From a virus, in the IMG/VR virus record IMGVR_UViG_3300049783_001579, positions 1-26,468 of that record: DNA of 26,468 nucleotides. One strand, given 5' to 3'. Position 1 is the first letter of the stretch. Each line of letters starts with the position of its first letter. Of the stretch, positions 1 to 6,558 are shown one piece after another. The notes under the pieces are model-generated. The model had not been told where the DNA came from. It did not search any database and worked only from the letters and a program-made list of their open reading frames with translations. The position numbers and the translations under genes are program-made.

Positions 1-395
1 AAAAAAAGAAAAGAAGATTTTTTTCTTTTCTAAACATTAGATAACATTAAATGGGTAGTATAATTTAATTACTATATTATAATGATTATAAATTCGGGAT
101 ATAAAGTAACATTTTGTTGCAATATATATTATATTACAAGTAACTTTACGTGAAAAATATTATTCTTTTTAAGATATAATTACTTACGAGCCACTAGTAA
201 ATTTTAAAGTTAATTTTATTTTATTAATTTTATATTGAATCGGTCACGGTATGTAGTATTTAAGAAAAATAGCTTAGTAAGTAAAGTTAGTAGTTTACAA
301 AGAAATAAAAATCAATATTCTGGTACAGGTAAAAATACATTTTTATAAAATGGTTACCAGTTCGAGTCTGGTTACTACCCCTAATTTTTTATTAA
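1..395. other. AT-rich non-coding region upstream of the polymerase block
   Basis: There is no convincing gene on either strand in these 395 bases. The first 35 bases form an A/G-rich then T/C-rich inverted repeat (AGAAAAGAA pairing with TTCTTTTCT) that could be the tail of a terminator from the gene upstream, but the low complexity makes that weak. The rest is very AT-rich with several short self-complementary stretches. The right end holds the T-arm-like hairpin listed separately. GGGTAGTA at 53-60 is perfectly complementary to TACTACCC at 373-380, which hints at one folded RNA spanning most of the region. I see no repeats of the iteron type and cannot assign an origin or promoter. Confidence 0.6.
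351..381 (+). ncRNA. tRNA T-arm-like hairpin with acceptor-like 3' strand
   Basis: ACCAG (356-360) pairs with CTGGT (368-372) around the seven-base loop TTCGAGT. The whole reads G-T-T-C-G-A-G-T-C, which matches the tRNA T-loop consensus. The hairpin extends outward to about 10 bp with one T-T mismatch (351-377). The bases that follow, TACTACCC, sit where an acceptor 3' strand would be, and their perfect 8-base complement is at 53-60, over 300 bases upstream. A contiguous tRNA cannot be folded: there is no 5' acceptor partner about 70 bases upstream and no clear anticodon arm. It could be a tRNA relic, an interrupted tRNA, a tRNA mimic or an unrelated RNA. Confidence 0.35.
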
Positions 396-689
396 ATGGA
401 AAAAGAAATAAAACTATTACAAGATTTAGATGTAATAATAAAAAAAGAAAAAAGAGAATTAGACCTTAAAGAGTCTGCATTATCTATTATTATAAATTCT
501 CTAAATAAAAGTAATAAAAAAGAATTATTTTATAAAATTTATAAAATAAAATCAAAAGAAAACCAAGGAGTATCCCTAGGGCATAAAGTTGGTGGAATAG
601 ATTTTATTGGTAACGAGCCACACGCTGTAGAAGCAATGCAAGGTATACCAATAGAAAACCCCAATGGAAATGTTTTTCCTAACTTTTAA
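396..689 (+). CDS. Hypothetical 97-aa phage protein
   Basis: I do not recognise this protein. The first 55 residues are highly charged, Lys/Glu-rich and predicted helical or coiled-coil (EKEIKLLQDLDVIIKKEK and onward). The C-terminal 40 residues change character, with Gly/Asn/Pro-rich segments (VSLGHKVGGIDFIG, then IPIENPNGNVFPNF). The ATG is preceded by an A/T-rich stretch (TTTTTTATTAA) with no Shine-Dalgarno motif, as in most genes here. It is the first gene after the non-coding region and lies 17 bases before the polymerase start. No function can be inferred. Confidence 0.7.
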   Translation: MEKEIKLLQDLDVIIKKEKRELDLKESALSIIINSLNKSNKKELFYKIYKIKSKENQGVSLGHKVGGIDFIGNEPHAVEAMQGIPIENPNGNVFPNF

Positions 690-706
690 ATTTAAACATA
701 TAAAAC

Positions 707-1555
707 ATGTCATTATTTAAAGATAATGCATGGGTATATGATTTAGAACAATTTCCAAATTTTCACTCTGGTATATTTTATAATATAAATACAGGTGAAT
801 ACAGAGAGTTTGTAATACACAAATCTAGAAATGATATTAAAGAGTATATCAAATTTTTAGAATCATGTGATGTATTAATAGGGTTTAATAATATTAATTA
901 TGATTACCCTTTACTGCATTATTTACTAACTCATAAACATTGTTCAGTTGAGGAACTGTACAGAGAATCACAACGTATAATAAAAGAACTATTTCCAGCA
1001 ATTAAAATGAAAAACGTTCTTATTAAACAAGTTGATTTGTTTAGAATTTGGCACTTTAATAATAAAGCAAGAATGACTAGTTTGAAAAAACTACAAGTTG
1101 CTATGAGATGGAAAAAAGTACAAGACTTGCCATTACATTATACAAGTTTTATTAAAGAAGAACAAATTCCAGAAATACTAAAATACAATAAAAATGATGT
1201 TGATTCAACGTATCAATTTTTTATCGAATCTAAACAAATTATAAAGTTAAGAGAAGATATAAGTGAAACGTATAATATTGATGTTATTAACAAATCTGAT
1301 GCGGGAATGGGAGAAGATATATTTGCTTCTTCTATGTCTAAAGCATTAAATGTTTCTATGTATGATCTTAAACAGCTAAGAACACATAGAGATACTATAA
1401 ATTTTAATGACTGTATTCTTCCATATGTTAAATACGCAAGTGAAGAGTTTAGTACATTATTGAATAAATTAAAAAATACAATTATTTCAGAAACAAAAGG
1501 CTCTATTAAAGATAGTGTCATTTATAAAGGTTTTAAATACGATTTTGGAACGGGT
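707..1555 (+). CDS. Family B DNA polymerase, exon 1 (3'-5' exonuclease domain)
   Basis: This is the N-terminal 283 residues of the phage replicative DNA polymerase, carrying the proofreading exonuclease. The DnaQ-like motifs are visible: Exo I YDLEQ (D12, E14), Exo II FNNINYD (D66) and Exo III YNKND (Y160, D164). The reading frame runs on to a TAG at 1565-1567, but family resemblance stops at FGTG. The conserved continuation GIHGC resumes at 4243. Joining 1555 to 4243 keeps the frame and gives a 607-residue protein with exonuclease then polymerase domains in the normal order. Without splicing, translation would give a 286-residue exonuclease-only product ending KLN. Confidence 0.9.
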
Positions 1556-1569
1556 AAACTTAATTAGAT

Positions 1570-2334
1570 ATGAACATAATAAATAATTCTAATTCTACAT
1601 ATAATTTAACAGAAAATAGATGTGGAGATAATTTTATGAATAGAGGAGGAGATAAACATGATTTTATTATAACAATACCAAAAACTTATTCAAAAATAGG
1701 ATACTCATTAAAAATAGCTAAGGATTTATTTAAGGCTAATGTAGTAGAAGAAAATGAAAATTTTAAAATAATCTTTGGTGATAAAAAAGGAATGTATCAA
1801 CTCTATTTTAGATATCTTAGAGATGAATTTAAAGATGAAACAGATTGTACTATAAGAATATACGAGTTAAAACACAAAAAACCAAACTGGTCTTTGTTGT
1901 TTTGCGCATATTTAATAATGCAATGTAAAAAAATGCCTGACTACTCATTAAATGGAGGATTTATAAACTCTTATCCTAGTTATGGCATGGCACAACTTGG
2001 TGGATATAATTATAAAAACATAGCACCTTTCTTAATTACAGAAGAGTTTTTTATAGATTACTTTAATGATTCTAAGTTCAAAGAAAAAACAGTATCTGGA
2101 AATGGGATGCTTTATAATAGTTATTATAAATTTGCAATAAATACAAAAAAAGAATGGGAATGTTATAAAGAATTTTTTAAACATTATGATAATTTACAAG
2201 CACCTTTTCTAAATTTAATTTCTATTGAAGAAAGAACTAACTTGTACGATTTAGGTAAATTCACTAAATTAGGTAAAATATTAGATCCTTTGAATAAAAG
2301 GTATATTAAAAAACAAATAAAAATACAAGCATGA
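1570..2334 (+). CDS. Hypothetical 254-aa intron-encoded protein
   Basis: I do not recognise this protein and see no nuclease motif. It is mixed alpha/beta in appearance, rich in aromatic residues, with a central segment (KPNWSLLFCAYLIMQCKKMPDY) and a Gly/Tyr-rich stretch (NGGFINSYPSYGMAQLGGYN). The ATG at 1570 follows the exon 1 TAG by two bases. An in-frame ATG at 1636 (MNRGGDKHDF) is an equally good start, because the intervening residues are Asn-rich and look like extended leader sequence. The end overlaps the next gene by ATGA. It lies in the presumed P1 loop of the intron, so it may be cargo, or ordinary phage genes moved there. Confidence 0.65.
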   Translation: MNIINNSNSTYNLTENRCGDNFMNRGGDKHDFIITIPKTYSKIGYSLKIAKDLFKANVVEENENFKIIFGDKKGMYQLYFRYLRDEFKDETDCTIRIYELKHKKPNWSLLFCAYLIMQCKKMPDYSLNGGFINSYPSYGMAQLGGYNYKNIAPFLITEEFFIDYFNDSKFKEKTVSGNGMLYNSYYKFAINTKKEWECYKEFFKHYDNLQAPFLNLISIEERTNLYDLGKFTKLGKILDPLNKRYIKKQIKIQA

Positions 2335-2915
2335 ATGTAATTTGTAAAGACAAGAAGAAATTTTCTTTAACAGTAGATAAGCCTTATGAGGTTTTAGAAG
2401 AAAATAATAGTCGTTTTACCATCATTAATGATAATGGTAAAACACAAAAGTATAGTAAACTTTTATTTGAAGAAGAGGTTATTGTACCTGATGAAAGTAC
2501 ATCAAATAATATTATTGAAACTATTTCTATATCAGATCAAATTATTTTTGTAGTTGATGGTGAAGAAGTATCAGTAGAAAATATTACTTTATCTGAAGAC
2601 ACAGAAATGAGCTGTGGTGTTCATCAAACATATAATATTTCAGGACTAATTGATGATTTAATAAAAGTTTTACCAGAAAGAGATAATCTTCGAAATGAAG
2701 TAATTGCATATATTGTAAAAGAAGTATTAGTACTTCATGAGCAAGAAGACTCTTGTGCTTTTAGGTTATTGAGTACTAATACTAATTCAACTAATTATTC
2801 TTATGTTGAAAATGCATTAGATCATTTAACTACAAGAAAAATGACTTCTCACAATCCTAGCTCAAAAAATGAGATTACTTTGTGGGTTGTGTTAGGTGCT
2901 TCATTAAGAAATTAA
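2331..2915 (+). CDS. Hypothetical 194-aa intron-encoded protein
   Basis: The N-terminal 45 residues look like a small beta-barrel (SH3/KOW-like) module: FSLTVDKPYEVLEE, then FTIINDNGKTQKYSKLLF. Modules of this kind are common in small phage proteins. The middle is acidic and beta-rich (residues 50-85). The C-terminal 100 residues are helical with a Leu-rich stretch (ISGLIDDLIKVLPERDNL). I recognise no enzyme motif. The ATGA overlap with the gene before and the one-base gap to the next gene suggest a co-translated trio (1570-3204) located within the presumed intron P1 loop. Confidence 0.65.
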   Translation: MNVICKDKKKFSLTVDKPYEVLEENNSRFTIINDNGKTQKYSKLLFEEEVIVPDESTSNNIIETISISDQIIFVVDGEEVSVENITLSEDTEMSCGVHQTYNISGLIDDLIKVLPERDNLRNEVIAYIVKEVLVLHEQEDSCAFRLLSTNTNSTNYSYVENALDHLTTRKMTSHNPSSKNEITLWVVLGASLRN

Positions 2916-2916
2916 T

Positions 2917-3204
2917 ATGAAAAGTACAGACATTTTAAAAAAAGAAATAAACTTGCTGGAACATAAACTTTCCAGCAAGTTTATTAAATCTGAAATCAAA
3001 AATGTTATAGAAAGTAAGATAAAAGACTTACAAAGTAAAATACCAAAAAATAAAATAGGTTACGTAAATGATTTTACTAAACCTAAATGGATAGATAATA
3101 GTTCTTCCATGTGCACAGGATGTCGTCGTAATTATCTTTTACCAGGCGAAGCTTTTTGTGAAGTTTGTGAAGATTCATATGAAAATAACTATCTTGGTAT
3201 TTAA
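2917..3204 (+). CDS. Hypothetical 95-aa protein with C-terminal zinc-ribbon-like cysteines
   Basis: The N-terminal half is Lys/Glu/Leu-rich and probably coiled-coil (KKEINLLEHKLSSKFIKSE). The C-terminal third carries CTGC and CEVC about 14 residues apart, which is a plausible four-Cys zinc site, followed by an acidic end. The gene contains a perfect 15-bp inverted repeat near its start, listed separately. It ends six bases before the first recognisable intron core element. No function is assigned; a small nucleic-acid- or protein-binding zinc protein is the best guess. Confidence 0.6.
   Translation: MKSTDILKKEINLLEHKLSSKFIKSEIKNVIESKIKDLQSKIPKNKIGYVNDFTKPKWIDNSSSMCTGCRRNYLLPGEAFCEVCEDSYENNYLGI
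2947..2984 (+). repeat. Perfect 15-bp inverted repeat within a coding sequence
   Basis: ATAAACTTGCTGGAA (2947-2961) is exactly repeated in inverse orientation at 2970-2984, with an eight-base loop CATAAACT. In RNA this gives a very stable hairpin for such an AT-rich sequence. It begins about 30 bases after the ATG of the 95-aa ORF and is not followed by a T-run, so it is not an ordinary terminator. It could be a structured part of the intron P1 loop, an RNA processing site or a translational control hairpin. Confidence 0.75.
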
Positions 3205-3690
3205 AAAACTGCCCCCTTGTACAGTAATGTGCATTGAACAACTCGGAATCCGTAAGGGGTATGTATACATCAAAAATAATGGTATATATGCTAACGGGGA
3301 AACTCTTAATTAATTAAATATGAAACAACAAAAAATAGTAGAATCTAGAGACTTATGGAAAGCCTTAATAGATGGATGGATAGTTAAGTTTGATTATCGT
3401 AATGCTAGAAAACATTGTGGGTATATAGTTGAAAAAGACAATCCCGTGCCGTCAATTGATAATGTTATATTAATAGCAGCTAGAACTTTACATCAAAATA
3501 GTAAAATTTTTACTTATACAGAATGTGAAAATCTTGCTAGAATACAATATAGTATAGAATTACAAAACGGCGTAGAGACTGACAACGAGCAGCCTAAAAT
3601 AAATACATGTAGAAAAGGTTTTAATGGTTGTGATAACTATAAACAAGACTCTGTATGTAGATGTAAATAGGTTGATGAGACAGTCCAGAC
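3205..3690 (+). ncRNA. Group I intron catalytic core (td-like)
   Basis: Proposed pairings, found by eye: P1 = exon GGGT (1552-1555) with GCCC (3211-3214), with the splice-site U facing G; P2 = CCCTT (3214-3218) with AAGGG (3254-3258), enclosing two small hairpins; P3 = TGCT (3289-3292) with AGCA (3588-3591); P4 = ACGGG (3294-3298) with CCCGT (3443-3447); P7 = GACTG (3577-3581) with CAGTC (3681-3685); P8 = AGCCTA (3591-3596) with TAGGTT (3668-3673). Their order matches a group I ribozyme. The remaining 3' elements are after the 168-aa ORF. P5 and P6 were not resolved, and P6 and P8 contain coding sequence. Confidence 0.75.
3320..3670 (+). CDS. Hypothetical 116-aa protein overlapping the intron core
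   Basis: The N-terminal part reads like a compact phage protein (RDLWKALIDGWIVKFDYRN, then EKDNPVPSIDNVILIAARTL). The last 22 residues are Cys-rich (CRKGFNGCDNYKQDSVCRCK). The ORF covers the 3' strand of P4, the 5' strand of P7, the P3 3' strand and the P8 loop, and its TAG stop lies in the P8 3' strand. The start ATG follows TTAATTAATTAAAT. Translation through the core would compete with folding. The Cys-rich tail, which corresponds to ribozyme sequence, may be only a read-through of structured RNA. I am moderately sure that the N-terminal half is coding. Confidence 0.5.
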   Translation: MKQQKIVESRDLWKALIDGWIVKFDYRNARKHCGYIVEKDNPVPSIDNVILIAARTLHQNSKIFTYTECENLARIQYSIELQNGVETDNEQPKINTCRKGFNGCDNYKQDSVCRCK

Positions 3691-3712
3691 TACAACTATT
3701 TAACAAAATAAT

Positions 3713-4219
3713 ATGATAAAAGAAAATAAAGCATGTGAAGAAATACCTTTAGAAGTAAAAAAAGAAGTCTGTGATAGTAAAGAAACAAGTAAATTAAAAT
3801 ATACTGACTTTATAGATCCTGAAACACCTCCTAAATATTCTGAAACAAGAGGTTTTCATAATTGGACAATGTATGGTAGATTTAATTATAAAAATTGTTC
3901 AATATGTATTAGTGATTTTCAATCAGGATGTAATATTGGTGTTTTGTATAATTATACAGGAATGGGTTATGGATATGCTAAAGATGATAAAATAGAAAAC
4001 AATGACTTTACTAAACTTTTAAAAATGGTTATAGTTGAGCTAGAAAAACCTGGTGAGCATAACTATGGTAAACTAATTACTTCTAATGGTACATCAAATA
4101 AATATATTAGACCTTTTGAAGATGCTGGTTTTAAAACAATTGATATTATCCAAAACTTAGCACATGGTCGTGAGTCTACAGATAAACAAACGTTTATGCA
4201 TTATAATTTTGTTAAATAA
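3713..4219 (+). CDS. Hypothetical 168-aa intron-encoded protein
   Basis: I do not recognise this protein. It has a Lys/Glu-rich N-terminus, then an apparently globular region with aromatic and Gly-rich segments (FHNWTMYGRFNYKNCSICISDF, GCNIGVLYNYTGMGYGYAK). It ends with a segment (KYIRPFEDAGFKTIDIIQNLAHG) loosely reminiscent of the end of an acyltransferase-type fold, which is not enough for a call. It lies between P7/P8 and the P9-like hairpin, a usual place for an intron ORF, but no homing endonuclease signature is visible. It stops two bases before the P9-like hairpin. Confidence 0.65.
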   Translation: MIKENKACEEIPLEVKKEVCDSKETSKLKYTDFIDPETPPKYSETRGFHNWTMYGRFNYKNCSICISDFQSGCNIGVLYNYTGMGYGYAKDDKIENNDFTKLLKMVIVELEKPGEHNYGKLITSNGTSNKYIRPFEDAGFKTIDIIQNLAHGRESTDKQTFMHYNFVK

Positions 4220-4242
4220 GCTTAGGTGACTAAGTGTGGTAG
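4220..4242 (+). ncRNA. Intron 3' end: P9-like hairpin and terminal G
   Basis: CTTAG (4221-4225) pairs with CTAAG (4230-4234) across a GTGA loop, a typical stable tetraloop of the GNRA class. After it come TGTGGTA and the terminal G at 4242, then exon 2 (GGT ATA CAT, encoding GIH). The position fits P9 plus omega-G of a group I intron. The exact 3' splice site is fixed by the polymerase reading frame as well as by the G. Confidence 0.7.
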
Positions 4243-5217
4243 GGTATACATGGTTGTATAAAACCTGGGGTTTATGAAAACTCCGAAACTGAAATAATTG
4301 TAGATATTGATGTAAAAAGTTATTATCCTAACTTAGCAATATCTAATAACTTTTATCCAAAGCATTTAGGATTAAAATTTTGTGGTGTTTATAAAAACCT
4401 TTATGAGGAAAGAAAAAAACATGCAAAAGGAACTCCTGAAAACTATGGATTAAAAATTGCATTAAATGGTGCTTATGGTAAATCTAATGATGTGTACAGT
4501 TTTCTGTATGATCCTAAATTTACTATGGACATAACTATTAACGGACAATTACTTTTAACAATGTTGGCTGAAAAGTTGGTAGACAATATACCTAACTTGA
4601 CAATGTTACAAGTCAATACAGATGGTGTTACTGTTAAAATTAAAAAAGAATACTATGATAAACTTATTAATATATGTAATTCATGGGAAAAACTTACTAA
4701 TTTAGAACTAGAGTACGCTGAGTATTCTAAAATGATAATACGTGATGTAAATAATTATATTGCTGAATATACGAATGGTGATACAAAATGTAAAGGTAGC
4801 TTTGAGATAGAAAGAGACTGGCACAAAGACCAATCTATGAAAATAGTACGTAAATCAGTTTTTAATTATTTTATAAAAAACATACCAATTGACGAAACAA
4901 TTGAAAAAGGAGATGCTTGGGATTTTATAAAAGCTTTTAGTGTTACTAAAGGTTGGACGGCTGAAGAACATACTGTAAAAGGTGTTAATAAGCTTCAAAA
5001 AACAAACAGATACTTAATTTCTAAAAATGGTAATGGTTTTTATAAACATCATGAAGATAATCGTTTACATGCAATAGAAGCAGGATATGGGGTTATAATA
5101 TTAAACGATATTAATAACCCAAATAAATACAGTGATTGTATTAATAGGCAGTATTACATTAAAGAATGCTGGAAAATAATTAATGCTGTTGAAAATAAAC
5201 AATTAACTTTATTTTAA
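4243..5217 (+). CDS. Family B DNA polymerase, exon 2 (polymerase domain)
   Basis: This is the C-terminal 324 residues of the replicative polymerase. Numbering on the joined protein, motif A is DIDVKSYYPNLAI (catalytic D306), motif B is KIALNGAYG (K354, N358, Y361, G362) and motif C is QVNTDGVTV (D410). The canonical motif C is DTD; here its first acidic residue is Asn408. The exon has no start codon of its own before motif A. A GTG at 4492 is internal and would give a fragment lacking motifs A and B. A strong hairpin follows the stop, so this ends a transcription unit. Confidence 0.9.
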   Translation, partial: GIHGCIKPGVYENSETEIIVDIDVKSYYPNLAISNNFYPKHLGLKFCGVYKNLYEERKKHAKGTPENYGLKIALNGAYGKSNDVYSFLYDPKFTMDITINGQLLLTMLAEKLVDNIPNLTMLQVNTDGVTVKIKKEYYDKLINICNSWEKLTNLELEYAEYSKMIIRDVNNYIAEYTNGDTKCKGSFEIERDWHKDQSMKIVRKSVFNYFIKNIPIDETIEKGDAWDFIKAFSVTKGWTAEEHTVKGVNKLQKTNRYLISKNGNGFYKHHEDNRLHAIEAGYGVIILNDINNPNKYSDCINRQYYIKECWKIINAVENKQLTLF

Positions 5218-5251
5218 TTAAGAGAGAGAGTTTAAAAGCTCTCTCTTAATT
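5216..5251 (+). terminator. Strong hairpin after DNA polymerase
   Basis: AATTAAGAGAGAG (5216-5228) is perfectly complementary to CTCTCTCTTAATT (5239-5251) with a ten-base loop. The stem is followed by a short T/A-rich stretch rather than a long T-run, and the next gene starts 12 bases later. Its place between the polymerase and the following genes suggests a terminator or an RNA-stabilising 3' end. Confidence 0.65.
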
Positions 5252-5263
5252 TACTTAAATAAT

Positions 5264-5875
5264 ATGGAAAAAGAATCAGTAATTACTGTATTTGATGAAG
5301 TTAAAAAAGAGTTACTATTAGAGCCTATTTTATATTACAATAACAAAACAATTAATAATTTTTTTTCAAAGAAATTACCATCTATCAATGAGGTTTCTAA
5401 TGAAAATACAGTTGTTGAAATTATTGTACCTGATGACAAAATAACAATAGAATGGGTTTCGTTTTTATGTAGTATAGATTTAAAATGTTTTTATGATGGA
5501 GTTAGTGTTAATATTTATAAAAAAGAACATACTCAACTATCATTTAAAATAACTTTAGTTTTAGTAAATTATTTAATGTTAAAACGTAAATCAATATTAT
5601 CTACAATAACATGGATAAAATATAATTTTCCAACATTAACTAATTGGGAAAAACTAATTTTAGCACATTACAGTAATAATCAAAGTTATCTTGAAAATAC
5701 TATAATACCTAAATGTTATTTAAAAGACTATAGTAAAAACTTTAAAAAATACAAAAAAATAGACTCATTATTTAATAATGAAATACCTGAAGATGTTAAA
5801 AATAAAATATCTTCAGCATTAGACACAAAAAATATTAAAAATATTAAAAAACTATTATGTCAAATAAAAAAATAA
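5264..5875 (+). CDS. Hypothetical 203-aa protein
   Basis: I do not recognise it. The N-terminal 100 residues mix beta and hydrophobic segments (IEWVSFLCSIDLKCFYDGVSVNIYK), the centre has a hydrophobic helix (ITLVLVNYLMLKRKSIL), and the C-terminus is a run of Lys/Asn-rich helices ending in repeated KNIKNIKKL. It overlaps the next gene, the gamma-glutamyl hydrolase-like gene, by 19 bases. It may therefore be translated as the first gene of the amide-ligase block, or be unrelated. Confidence 0.7.
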   Translation: MEKESVITVFDEVKKELLLEPILYYNNKTINNFFSKKLPSINEVSNENTVVEIIVPDDKITIEWVSFLCSIDLKCFYDGVSVNIYKKEHTQLSFKITLVLVNYLMLKRKSILSTITWIKYNFPTLTNWEKLILAHYSNNQSYLENTIIPKCYLKDYSKNFKKYKKIDSLFNNEIPEDVKNKISSALDTKNIKNIKKLLCQIKK

Positions 5876-6558
5876 GAGTATTTTGTCCTAGAACAACTAA
5901 ATATACTTCAAAAGAACTTATTGGGTGGTTACCAAATACAGAACATGCAGATAAAATTGAAGATTGTGATTTGATTATTTTTCAAGGAGGTGCTGATGTT
6001 AATCCATCATTGTATAATCAGTTAGAAAATACCAGAACTAGACCAATGGGACCTAATGCTGAACTTGTTGATATCAATGCATATCGAACAGGAATGATTA
6101 ATAATATACCTATGATAGGTATATGTAGAGGTGCTCAATTACTTACAGTAATGAATGGTGGTAGGTTGATTCAAGATGTTGAAAATCACGGTAAAGATCA
6201 TAAAATTAAATTTAATGATGGAGAAGTGCATTTAATGACAAGTACACATCATCAAATGATGAATCCATTTTTTGATTTAAAAGAAGGTGAGGATTTTGAA
6301 ATTATTGCACAAAGTGAAGTTCCTTTGTCTACTTATTACATGGAAGAAAACGGTATAGATGTTAGACTTGGTTTAAGAACTTATTCTGATAAAAATGATG
6401 TAATTAGAGAACCCGAAATTGTTTTTTATCCAAAAACAAACTGTATGTGTATACAAGGTCACCCTGAATATACATGGGCTAATAAAGAAACAGTAAGTAA
6501 AATCAATAAAATTATTAATGAAAAAATGAAAATTTATGAATCTATGCTTATTGCCTAA
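5857..6558 (+). CDS. Class I glutamine amidotransferase / gamma-glutamyl hydrolase-like (peptidase C26)
   Basis: The 233 residues form a complete flavodoxin-like class I amidotransferase domain. Visible signatures are IIFQGGADVNPSLY (residues 40-53), the nucleophile elbow GICRGAQ (Cys90), STHHQM (129-134) and the His/Glu of QGHPEYTW (H202, E204). All three catalytic residues are present. Proteins of this type (for example PuuD, gamma-Glu-GABA hydrolase) cleave gamma-glutamyl amide bonds and often sit next to GS-like ligases. Here a GS-like ligase lies two genes downstream. It probably hydrolyses a gamma-glutamyl bond in the cytoplasm. The substrate is unknown. It could instead supply ammonia as an amidotransferase subunit. 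Confidence 0.85.
   Translation: MSNKKIRVFCPRTTKYTSKELIGWLPNTEHADKIEDCDLIIFQGGADVNPSLYNQLENTRTRPMGPNAELVDINAYRTGMINNIPMIGICRGAQLLTVMNGGRLIQDVENHGKDHKIKFNDGEVHLMTSTHHQMMNPFFDLKEGEDFEIIAQSEVPLSTYYMEENGIDVRLGLRTYSDKNDVIREPEIVFYPKTNCMCIQGHPEYTWANKETVSKINKIINEKMKIYESMLIA

Larger units (their letters stand above)
1556..4242 (+). other. 2,687-nt group I intron with five ORFs interrupting DNA polymerase
   Basis: The boundaries come from protein continuity: exon 1 ends DFGTG and exon 2 begins GIHGCIKPGVY. The base before the 5' site is U (1555) and the last intron base is G (4242), as required for group I splicing. The core resembles the phage T4 td intron: ACGGGGAA (3294-3301) and AATCCCGTGC (3440-3449) read like the td P and Q elements. 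The unusual point is the layout. The internal guide sequence GCCC at 3211-3214, which would pair with exon bases GGGT (1552-1555), lies 1.65 kb inside the intron. Three complete ORFs therefore sit in the P1 loop, one overlaps the core and one lies before P9. No LAGLIDADG, GIY-YIG or HNH endonuclease is recognisable among them. Confidence 0.8.

Noticed and set aside
53-381. A tmRNA covering the non-coding region
   Set aside because: The length (about 330 bases), the 8-bp terminal pairing and the T-arm fit, but the conserved 5' GATTCGAC-type segment is missing and no tag ORF ending in the usual Ala-Leu-Ala-Ala is found.
1642-1660. A Shine-Dalgarno motif (GGAGGA) before an ATG at about 1659
   Set aside because: The ATG is out of frame with the 254-aa ORF and opens no usable frame; the GGAGGA encodes Gly-Gly in the protein.
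4492-5217. Separate gene starting at GTG 4492
   Set aside because: It would lack polymerase motifs A and B, which are encoded in frame just upstream; the open frame and family continuity reach back to 4243.
707-5217. Polymerase split as two separate proteins rather than intron-interrupted
   Set aside because: Exon 2 has no start codon near its beginning, and the exact reconstitution of FGTGGIHGC plus group I core elements favours splicing.
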